DNA of 39,920 bases from Chloroflexus sp. MS-G (GTDB lineage Bacteria; Chloroflexota; Chloroflexia; Chloroflexales; Chloroflexaceae): contig NZ_JPIM01000034.1 of NCBI RefSeq assembly GCF_000735195.1, positions 1 through 39,920 on the forward strand, read 5' to 3'. Every line of letters starts with the position of its first letter. The first letter of the stretch is position 1. A model generated the notes under the pieces. The model did not search any database and was not told the origin of the DNA. It saw only the letters and a program-made list of their open reading frames with translations. Of this stretch, positions 33,881 to 39,920 are shown piece after piece. The position numbers were made by a program, and so were the translations under genes.

Positions 33881-34543
33881 ATGTCTGCCCAAATCTTTCC
33901 GCGTAATGCAAATGCGATCTTCCTGGCCAGTCTCTTTGGCCTTGTAATGCTGATAGTAGGGACGATTGCGGCGATGGTCGGTTTCTACCTCTCGCCATGG
34001 TATACTGATGTAGGGGTGGCCAAAGCACAGCCGGTTCCATTTAGCCATAAGCATCACGTCAGCGAGTTGAAGATCGACTGTCGGTATTGTCACGCTACAG
34101 TCGAGAAAGCTGCTCATGCAGGCTTTCCGGCAACCGAAACCTGCATGTCGTGCCATTCCCAGGTTTGGACAACCAGCCCCTTGTTGGAAGTAGTTCGTAC
34201 CAGCTATCAGACTGGCGAGCCGGTGGTTTGGAACCGTATCTACGACTTGCCTGATTTTGTCTACTTCAACCATTCGATCCATATTGCCAAGGGAATTGGT
34301 TGTAGTTCGTGCCACGGTCGGATCGATCAGCAACAGTTAGCGGCCAAAGCTCAACCACTGTATATGGGATGGTGTCTCGGTTGTCATCGCGCTCCTGAAG
34401 ACCACATTCGCCCGCGTGAAGAGGTGTTCAATATGGAGTGGGATGTCAATTCGCTCTCGTTGGCCGAACGGCAGCAATTGGTGAAAGAATACCAGATTCC
34501 TACCGATGGCCGCCTGACCAACTGCTTCGTGTGCCATCGCTAG
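33881..34543 (+). CDS. actA: Alternative complex III subunit ActA, pentahaem cytochrome c
   Basis: The 220-residue protein has one N-terminal membrane anchor (about residues 13-36) and five CxxCH sites: CRYCH, CMSCH, CSSCH, CLGCH and CFVCH. Additional histidines (HKHH, FNHSIHIAKG) supply axial ligands. Five haems and one anchor match ActA, the multihaem wire of ACIII. The last haem motif is at the very C-terminus. It is followed 13 bp later by the ActG-like gene. Confidence 0.92.
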   Translation: MSAQIFPRNANAIFLASLFGLVMLIVGTIAAMVGFYLSPWYTDVGVAKAQPVPFSHKHHVSELKIDCRYCHATVEKAAHAGFPATETCMSCHSQVWTTSPLLEVVRTSYQTGEPVVWNRIYDLPDFVYFNHSIHIAKGIGCSSCHGRIDQQQLAAKAQPLYMGWCLGCHRAPEDHIRPREEVFNMEWDVNSLSLAERQQLVKEYQIPTDGRLTNCFVCHR

Positions 34544-34556
34544 AGGAGACGTTACT

Positions 34557-34961
34557 ATGAGTCATGCTCACGTTCACAGTGAAGGGCCTTCTGCCGAGAG
34601 TCTGGCGCTGAATCACGAAGTGAGTGATGCGCGGTCACAACCGATCGTCTGGGGTGTGGTGATGGTAGCCGGCGTGTTGATTCTCGCCTTCGTGCTGATG
34701 GCAGGCGTCCTGGCAGTAACCGCTGGTTCGGTCGCCGACACTAGCAACACACTTTCAAGTAGTGAGGCGACGCAATTGCAATTGCCGCCAGCGCCACGCC
34801 TCGAACAAAATCCGCGGATTGACGGTGATCGGATTATCGCGGAAGCTAACGAACATCTCGAAAGCTATGGCTGGGTCAACGAACGAGCCGGTCGTGCTCA
34901 TATTCCGATTGAGCGTGCGATGGAATTGCTGCTTGAGCACGGTTTTGATGCGGTGAAGTGA
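34557..34961 (+). CDS. actG: Small single-span membrane protein, probable ActG
   Basis: The 134-residue protein has a His-rich start (MSHAHVH), one transmembrane helix at about residues 32-56, and a soluble tail with RIIAEANEHLESYGWVNERAG and IPIERAMELLLEHG. Small one-helix proteins of this kind are assigned as ActG in ACIII clusters; the soluble tail resembles segments seen in oxidase-linked small proteins. Identification rests mainly on its place between actA and SCO1. AGAGGAGA precedes the ATG. Confidence 0.6.
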   Translation: MSHAHVHSEGPSAESLALNHEVSDARSQPIVWGVVMVAGVLILAFVLMAGVLAVTAGSVADTSNTLSSSEATQLQLPPAPRLEQNPRIDGDRIIAEANEHLESYGWVNERAGRAHIPIERAMELLLEHGFDAVK

Positions 34962-34995
34962 TGAATTTCATCATCCTAGATCGTGAGATGGTGTG

Positions 34996-35835
34996 ATGAA
35001 ACGCCGGTATTGGATAACGTTCGTTGCTTGGTTTGCTGTCCTGTTGTGGATGCCTGCGGTCGCGTTAGCCCAGGGCGGTAAGCCGAATCCGGCAGATGGC
35101 GTTGCCTTCGAGCAGCGGATGGGTGAACAGGTTCCGCTCGATGCCCGTTTTATCGACGAGCAGGGCATTGAAGTTCGCCTGGGGCAATTCTTTACTACTG
35201 GTCAGCCAGTGGTGCTCGTGATGAGCTATTACGAGTGCCCAATGCTCTGTTCGTTTGTGCGTGAAGGTGTGTTGGCGGCGCTACAGCAGGTACCGCTGAC
35301 TGCCGGGCAGGATTTTCAGGTGGTCAACATCAGTATTGATCCACTCGAAACACCGATGATGGCGGCGGGTGTTAAGACCTTAACCTTGCAGCGCTATGCG
35401 CGGGCCGGTGCTGAGCAAGGGTGGCATTTCCTGACCGGAAGTGAAGAGCAGATTCGGCGGGTCGCCGATGCAATTGGTTTCAAATATTACTACGATGAAA
35501 CCATTGATCAGTATGCCCATGCTGCCGGTTTTGTTGTGCTAACGCCGCAAGGAAAAACTGCTCGCTACTTCTTCGGGATCGAGTTTAACGCATCTGATCT
35601 AAGGTTGGGTCTGGTCGAGGCGTCAGCCGGAAAGGTCGGGAACGTCATCGACCAAATCCTGCTTCTGTGCTATCAGTACAACCCTGTTACCGGTAAGTAC
35701 ACGCCGACGATTATGACGATTATCCGCATTGCCGGTGTGCTTACCGTTATCGGGATTATTACGCTCATTGTGACGTTGAGTCGCTCGACACCTGGCGGTC
35801 ATCTACCGCCACCACGCGAATCGGTGCCAGCTTGA
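34996..35835 (+). CDS. SCO1/SenC copper chaperone for cytochrome oxidase
   Basis: The 279-residue protein has an N-terminal signal or anchor (residues 5-25), a thioredoxin-like SCO domain with copper ligands Cys81 and Cys85 in CPMLC and His175 in YAHAAGF, and a C-terminal membrane helix (about 238-262). SCO proteins deliver copper to the CuA site of subunit II, whose gene follows directly. The ATG at 34996 is one codon after a GTG alternative; neither has a strong ribosome-binding site. Spacing to the ActG-like gene is about 35 bp. Confidence 0.9.
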   Translation: MKRRYWITFVAWFAVLLWMPAVALAQGGKPNPADGVAFEQRMGEQVPLDARFIDEQGIEVRLGQFFTTGQPVVLVMSYYECPMLCSFVREGVLAALQQVPLTAGQDFQVVNISIDPLETPMMAAGVKTLTLQRYARAGAEQGWHFLTGSEEQIRRVADAIGFKYYYDETIDQYAHAAGFVVLTPQGKTARYFFGIEFNASDLRLGLVEASAGKVGNVIDQILLLCYQYNPVTGKYTPTIMTIIRIAGVLTVIGIITLIVTLSRSTPGGHLPPPRESVPA

Positions 35836-35883
35836 TGGTAGTAGTAACCGGGGCAGGAATGCGCCTCCAGACAGGACGAACGT

Positions 35884-36876
35884 ATGCGCGATTTTCCATT
35901 ATTTCCTGATCAGGCATCAACCTTTGCAACGCAGGTTGATCAGCTCTACTTCTTCCTGGTAGCCCTGAGTCTGATTTTTGCTGGGGTGTTACCGTTCGTC
36001 ATTCTCTATCTCATCGTTCGCTATCATCGCAGTCAGAAAGTTGACCGGAGCAATCCTGTTAATTCCAATTTAAAGTTAGAGCTGACCTGGACCATTATTC
36101 CGCTCATTCTGGTCATGCTGGTCTTTTTCTGGGGTGCATTTCTCTATGTCCAGATACGAACGCCTCCAATGCGCACGCTTGATGTCTACGTGATCGGTAA
36201 GCAATGGATGTGGCATGTGCAGCATCCGAATGGGAAGCGTGAGAATAATGAACTGCATGTTCCGATTGGGCAGCCGGTCAAGCTCATTATGACATCACAG
36301 GATGTCATCCATAGCTTTTACATTCCAGCATTCCGCGTGAAGCAAGACGTGCTACCTGGTCGGTATACGGTCATGTGGTTTCAGGCGACGAAGCCTGGTG
36401 AATATCACCTCTTCTGTGCAGAGTATTGTGGTACCGAGCACTCGCTGATGATCGGGCGTGTAGTAGCGCTACCGTTGGCTGATTACGAACGCTGGCTGGC
36501 TACCCCTGGTCCAGTCATCTTGCCGGACGGTTCAATTGATACTGGTCGGCCAACAGTGGTTGCCAGCCCTGGCGATCCAATGGCTGCCGCCGGTGCTCAG
36601 CTCTTCACTAACCTCGGCTGTGCGGGGTGCCATGCGATGGCCGGTGGTGGGGTAGGACCGAGTTTAAAGGGTCTGTACGGGGCAACCGAAAAGCTGAACG
36701 ATGGATCGACGGTGACCGCCGATGAGAATTATCTGCGCGAATCGATTCTGAACCCGAATGCAAAAATTGTTGCCGGCTATGCACCGGTAATGCCGTCGTA
36801 TCAAGGGCAGATCAGTGAAGATCAACTCAACCAGTTGATTGCGTACATTAAGTCATTAGCAGATACGGGGAATTAA
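35884..36876 (+). CDS. coxB: Cytochrome c oxidase subunit II with fused cytochrome c (caa3 type)
   Basis: The 330-residue protein has two N-terminal membrane helices (about 20-45 and 70-92). A cupredoxin domain follows with CuA ligands His143 (DVIHSFYIP), Cys178, Cys182, His186 and Met189 ([12 protein letters not shown]). A C-terminal cytochrome c domain has CAGCH at 246-250 and Met ligands near PVMPSY. Fusion of haem c to subunit II defines caa3 oxidases and means no separate soluble cytochrome is strictly required between ACIII and the oxidase. It is separated from coxI by 4 bp. Confidence 0.93.
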   Translation: MRDFPLFPDQASTFATQVDQLYFFLVALSLIFAGVLPFVILYLIVRYHRSQKVDRSNPVNSNLKLELTWTIIPLILVMLVFFWGAFLYVQIRTPPMRTLDVYVIGKQWMWHVQHPNGKRENNELHVPIGQPVKLIMTSQDVIHSFYIPAFRVKQDVLPGRYTVMWFQATKPGEYHLFCAEYCGTEHSLMIGRVVALPLADYERWLATPGPVILPDGSIDTGRPTVVASPGDPMAAAGAQLFTNLGCAGCHAMAGGGVGPSLKGLYGATEKLNDGSTVTADENYLRESILNPNAKIVAGYAPVMPSYQGQISEDQLNQLIAYIKSLADTGN

Positions 36877-36880
36877 GCCT

Positions 36881-38539
36881 ATGGCGACGCTTTCTCTTCC
36901 ACAGAGCAGCTATATTCGCGACAACTCGCGAACTTTTACCGAGTGGCTCAAGTCATGGTTGCTGACAGTTGATCACAAGCGGATCGCAATTCTCTATTTG
37001 TTGTCGATCAACTTCTTCTTTTTGCTCGGTGGTCTGGCCGCCACATTAGTGCGGGTCGAGTTGATTACGCCGCAGGGCGATCTGATGTCGTCTGATGTCT
37101 ACAACCGGGCGTTTACGTTGCACGGCGTGATCATGGTCTTCTTCTTTCTGATCCCGTCGATCCCGGCCGTGCTGGGGAACTTTCTGGTGCCGTTGATGAT
37201 TGGCGCCCGTGATCTGGCTTTCCCGCGCTTAAACCTGCTAAGCTGGTATCTCTACATGATCGGTGGTCTGTTTGCCCTGATCGCTGCTGTGTTTGGTGGG
37301 GTTGATACCGGTTGGACATTCTATACGCCATTCAGTTCAACCTACTCAAACTCAAATGTGGTGATGACGATTACCGGTGCATTCATTATGGGGTTCTCCT
37401 CTATTCTGACCGGACTCAATTTTATCGTCACCATCCACAAGATGCGGGCGCCGGGCTTGACCTGGTTCCGCTTACCATTGTTCATCTGGGCGAACTACGC
37501 GACCAGCATTATTCAGATTCTGGCTACGCCGGTATTGGGGATTGCCCTGTTGCTGGTCGTCGTTGAGCGCTTGTGGGGAGTAGGTATCTACGATCCGGCA
37601 CTTGGTGGTGATCCGCTGCTCTTCCAACACCTGTTCTGGTTTTACTCACATCCGGCGGTTTACATTATGATCTTGCCGGCGATGGGTGTCATTAGTGAGT
37701 TGATCAGTACCTTCTCGCGCAAGCGTATTTTTGGCTACGAGTTCATTGCCTTTTCGAGTATCGCCATCGCAATTCTGGGCTTCCTGGTCTGGGGTCACCA
37801 CATGTTCGTCAGTAGCCAGTCGGTGTACGCAGGGCTGATCTTCTCGTTTATCACGATGCTGGTGGCTATTCCTTCGGCCATTAAAGTCTTTAACTGGACG
37901 GCAACGCTGTACAAGGGTTCGATCAGCTATCGCACACCGATGCTCTATGCGTTGGGCTTCATCGGTTTGTTTGTGATCGGTGGTCTGACCGGTATTTTCC
38001 TTGGGGTAACGGCGGTTGACCTGCACGTGACCGATACGTACTTCGTGGTAGCGCACTTCCACTATGTGATGGTAGGTGGTACGATTATGGCTTACCTGGG
38101 TGGAATCCACTTCTGGTGGCCGAAGATGACCGGACGGATGTACAACGAGACGTGGGGTAGTATTGCAGCCTTGATCATTTTTGTTGGCTTCAATATGACC
38201 TTCTTCCCGCAGTTTATTCTCGGTTATCTGGGAATGCCGCGGCGCTATCATGTCTATCCGCCAGAGTTCCAGGTTCTGCACGTGATGAGCACTGCTGGGG
38301 CGAGTATTCTGGCGATTGGGTTCATCGTGCCACTGATTTACCTGGGTATCTCATTGCGGAAGGGTCGCATTGCCGGTGATAATCCGTGGGGCGCAACCGG
38401 ACTTGAGTGGAAGACTTCGTCGCCGCCACCCACCTATAATTTTGACAAGACACCAATCGTAACCGAAGAGGCGTATGCGTACCCGCCTGAAGCGGCTGAG
38501 CGCGATGCAGCATCATGGCGACCGGGTTCGCCGCTCTAG
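36881..38539 (+). CDS. coxA: Cytochrome c oxidase subunit I, A2 type
   Basis: The 552-residue, 12-helix protein carries haem a, the haem-copper centre and CuB. Near CuB the sequence reads YSHPAVY (255-261), where A1-type enzymes have GHPEVY; Ala replaces the D-channel Glu and the YS pair marks the A2 family, as in Thermus and Rhodothermus caa3 oxidases. Downstream VWGHHMF (CuB histidines) and [15 protein letters not shown] (haem ligands) are intact. It starts 4 bp after coxB. The C-terminal 40 residues are hydrophilic and Pro-rich. Confidence 0.94.
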   Translation: MATLSLPQSSYIRDNSRTFTEWLKSWLLTVDHKRIAILYLLSINFFFLLGGLAATLVRVELITPQGDLMSSDVYNRAFTLHGVIMVFFFLIPSIPAVLGNFLVPLMIGARDLAFPRLNLLSWYLYMIGGLFALIAAVFGGVDTGWTFYTPFSSTYSNSNVVMTITGAFIMGFSSILTGLNFIVTIHKMRAPGLTWFRLPLFIWANYATSIIQILATPVLGIALLLVVVERLWGVGIYDPALGGDPLLFQHLFWFYSHPAVYIMILPAMGVISELISTFSRKRIFGYEFIAFSSIAIAILGFLVWGHHMFVSSQSVYAGLIFSFITMLVAIPSAIKVFNWTATLYKGSISYRTPMLYALGFIGLFVIGGLTGIFLGVTAVDLHVTDTYFVVAHFHYVMVGGTIMAYLGGIHFWWPKMTGRMYNETWGSIAALIIFVGFNMTFFPQFILGYLGMPRRYHVYPPEFQVLHVMSTAGASILAIGFIVPLIYLGISLRKGRIAGDNPWGATGLEWKTSSPPPTYNFDKTPIVTEEAYAYPPEAAERDAASWRPGSPL

Positions 38540-38634
38540 AGCAGGGTTCGTGGTTGTCGAGGTTGGTTGGTCAGGTTCAGCGTGGTAACAGTTGTCGGCA
38601 GTGACATTGACAGGTTAAGGCAGAGGAGAGAGCG

Positions 38635-39414
38635 TTGGCAACGATTACTCATGAAGAGGCACATGTGCATGTTCACGGTCCCGAACTGCAACATCAGTTC
38701 GAGACACCAGAACAGCAGAAAGAAGCAGCCACGCTAGGCATGTGGGCCTTTCTCGTCACCGAAATCATGTTGTTCGGTGGTATCTTCATGGCCTACATCG
38801 TCTACCGTTGGGCCTTCCCTGAAGCGTGGGAAGAGGCGGCGGCTATGCTGAATACGCCGCTTGCAGCGGTAAATACGGTTGTGCTGCTGGTAAGCTCGCT
38901 AACGGTCGCACTAGCAGTAAATGCCGCCGAGGAGGGAAACAAGCGGCGTTTACTGACTATGCTCGTGTTGACCATGATACTTGGTCTAACCTTCTTGCTC
39001 ATTAAGGGTTACGAGTATAGTGAAAAGTTTGCCCACTGCGCTGGCGCTAAAGATCCAATCAGTTGGATTACCGGTAGTGATTTGCATGAGAGTCACGAGT
39101 GTCTGGTGCCGGGCCGAAACTTCATGTTTCCGAGCGAGCATGGAGCAACGAGCAGTGGTCATGGACATGGAGCAGCCAAGACTGGTCTGATGCAGTCTGG
39201 ACATCAGCTCTTCTTCTTCCTCTACTTTTGCGCGACCGGTCTGCACGCCATTCACATGATCATTGGCCTGGGGGTGATGAGTACGATTACGGTGATGGCG
39301 TTACGGAATACGTTCTCGCCGACGTATTACACACCGGTCGAGATTGGCGGTCTCTACTGGCACCTGATCGACATCATTTGGGTCTTCCTCTTCCCACTGT
39401 TCTACCTGGTTTAG
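38635..39414 (+). CDS. coxC: Cytochrome c oxidase subunit III
   Basis: The 259-residue protein has five membrane helices: MWAFLVTEIMLFGGIF, VVLLVSSLTVALAV, LTMILGLTFLLI, FFFLYFCATGLHAIHMIIG and a C-terminal YWHLIDIIWVFLFP segment. The conserved Glu of TEIMLF and the YWH-D-W ending are typical. A His- and Gly-rich loop (GATSSGHGHGAAK) lies before helix four. The start is TTG with AGAGGAGA just upstream; no ATG occurs before the first helix. It is 95 bp after coxA. Confidence 0.9.
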   Translation: MATITHEEAHVHVHGPELQHQFETPEQQKEAATLGMWAFLVTEIMLFGGIFMAYIVYRWAFPEAWEEAAAMLNTPLAAVNTVVLLVSSLTVALAVNAAEEGNKRRLLTMLVLTMILGLTFLLIKGYEYSEKFAHCAGAKDPISWITGSDLHESHECLVPGRNFMFPSEHGATSSGHGHGAAKTGLMQSGHQLFFFLYFCATGLHAIHMIIGLGVMSTITVMALRNTFSPTYYTPVEIGGLYWHLIDIIWVFLFPLFYLV

Positions 39415-39423
39415 GAGGTTGCG

Positions 39424-39789
39424 ATGGCCGAGCAACACGTACATCATACTGCTCATCACCACAGCGCCGGGCATGCCCATATTTCGCGGGGAACCTACTA
39501 TCGAGTCTTCGCAGCGCTGATGGTGCTTATGGTGCTGACCGTCGCTGCCTGGTGGGTTGAGAAGAATCTGATCGAGATGCCGGGCTGGCTGGCCGTCACG
39601 ATTGCGATGACGATTGCGATTGCCAAGACGGTACTGATCGTGCTCTATTTTATGCACGTGAAGGTGAGTTCCCGAATTACGCAGGTGTATGCGGCAGGTG
39701 CGTTTGTCTGGCTGATTATTCTGTTTGTGATTACGATGGGCGATTATTTTGCTCGTGGTTGGCCGCCCCAAGCCGGACCGTTGCCGTAA
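39424..39789 (+). CDS. Cytochrome c oxidase subunit IV (bacterial small subunit)
   Basis: The 121-residue protein has a His-rich N-terminus and three membrane helices (about 28-46, 55-78 and 87-105), including VLIVLYFMHVK, typical of prokaryotic subunit IV. It helps assemble or stabilise the oxidase. It follows coxC by 9 bp with AGGAGG five bases before the ATG and is the last gene of the operon in this window. Confidence 0.87.
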   Translation: MAEQHVHHTAHHHSAGHAHISRGTYYRVFAALMVLMVLTVAAWWVEKNLIEMPGWLAVTIAMTIAIAKTVLIVLYFMHVKVSSRITQVYAAGAFVWLIILFVITMGDYFARGWPPQAGPLP

Positions 39790-39871
39790 GGGTGTATTTG
39801 GTTTCTCGAAGGGGGACAGACGTATTTGGTCGGGCAGGCATTGCACCGGTTAAAGAGATATGTTACACGAG

Positions 39872-39894
39872 GGGCGGTCAAGATACCGCCCTTT
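39872..39894 (+). terminator. Intrinsic terminator-like hairpin after the oxidase operon
   Basis: GGGCGGT (39872-39878), a CAAGAT loop and ACCGCCC (39885-39891) form a 7-bp GC-rich stem followed by TTTGTCT. It lies about 80 bp beyond the subunit IV stop. A TATAAT at 39898-39903 directly after may start the next transcript, beyond the window. Confidence 0.6.
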
Positions 39895-39920
39895 GTCTAT
39901 AATATGCGGGCCGGAGGTTC

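Overview
The window looks like a piece of a Chloroflexus chromosome (filamentous anoxygenic phototroph, Chloroflexota). The strongest pointer is the right end: an alternative complex III (ACIII) gene set joined to SCO1 and a caa3-type oxidase. As I recall, this matches the 'respiratory' ACIII operon of Chloroflexus. The glycolate-oxidase genes next door and the moderate GC content fit. No rRNA, tRNA or CRISPR array was seen. The genus is an inference; no database was searched.

Layout. 1-575: non-coding, with strong hairpins of a dispersed repeat family and a promoter-like region with repeated ACAATAyTGC motifs. 576-6168 (+): signalling and housekeeping genes: a TPR protein, an RsbW-like anti-sigma kinase overlapping a STAS antagonist, L-lactate dehydrogenase, a receiver-only response regulator and a REC-GAF-HD-GYP regulator. 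6181-17754 (-): one compact operon, converging on the HD-GYP gene with only 12 bp between stop codons. It encodes a Cmr-type type III CRISPR effector in the order cmr1, [ATPase-TOPRIM] x2, cmr6, cas10, cmr4, cmr5, cmr3-like. 17755-18990: non-coding, with two near-identical 60-bp hairpin repeats and a good sigma70-type promoter. 18991-22217 (+): two paralogous secreted glycosidase-like proteins, one with a signal peptide and one a lipoprotein. 22218-22884: non-coding, several stem-loops. 22885-29695 (+): glycolate-oxidase cluster GlcD, GlcE, a GlcD-GlcE fusion and GlcF. 29696-30076: promoter region with inverted repeats. 30077-39789 (+): ActB, ActE, ActA, ActG-like, SCO1, CoxII with fused cytochrome c, CoxI, CoxIII and CoxIV, then a terminator-like hairpin.

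The item most worth attention is the CRISPR operon. Removing the four inserted genes leaves the gene order I know for subtype III-C. As expected for III-C, the Cas10 cyclase motif is destroyed (DGKC where GGDD should be) while the HD nuclease motif and the Cmr4 catalytic Asp remain. Cyclic-oligoadenylate signalling should therefore be absent. Between cmr1 and cmr6 sit two tandem pairs, each an OLD/AAA15-like ATPase followed by a small TOPRIM-like protein. They are joined to each other and to cmr6 by 4-11 bp overlaps or gaps of 2-11 bp. This architecture resembles split ATPase-TOPRIM defence systems (AbiL, PARIS, OLD-like). I propose either a cOA-independent effector arm of a III-C complex or a co-transcribed second defence layer.

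Metabolically, the right half reads as a respiratory chain: glycolate oxidation would feed quinone, ACIII would take electrons to a cytochrome c domain, and an A2-type oxidase would reduce O2. The ACIII set lacks the membrane subunits ActC, ActD and ActF, so they must come from elsewhere or the complex is unusual.
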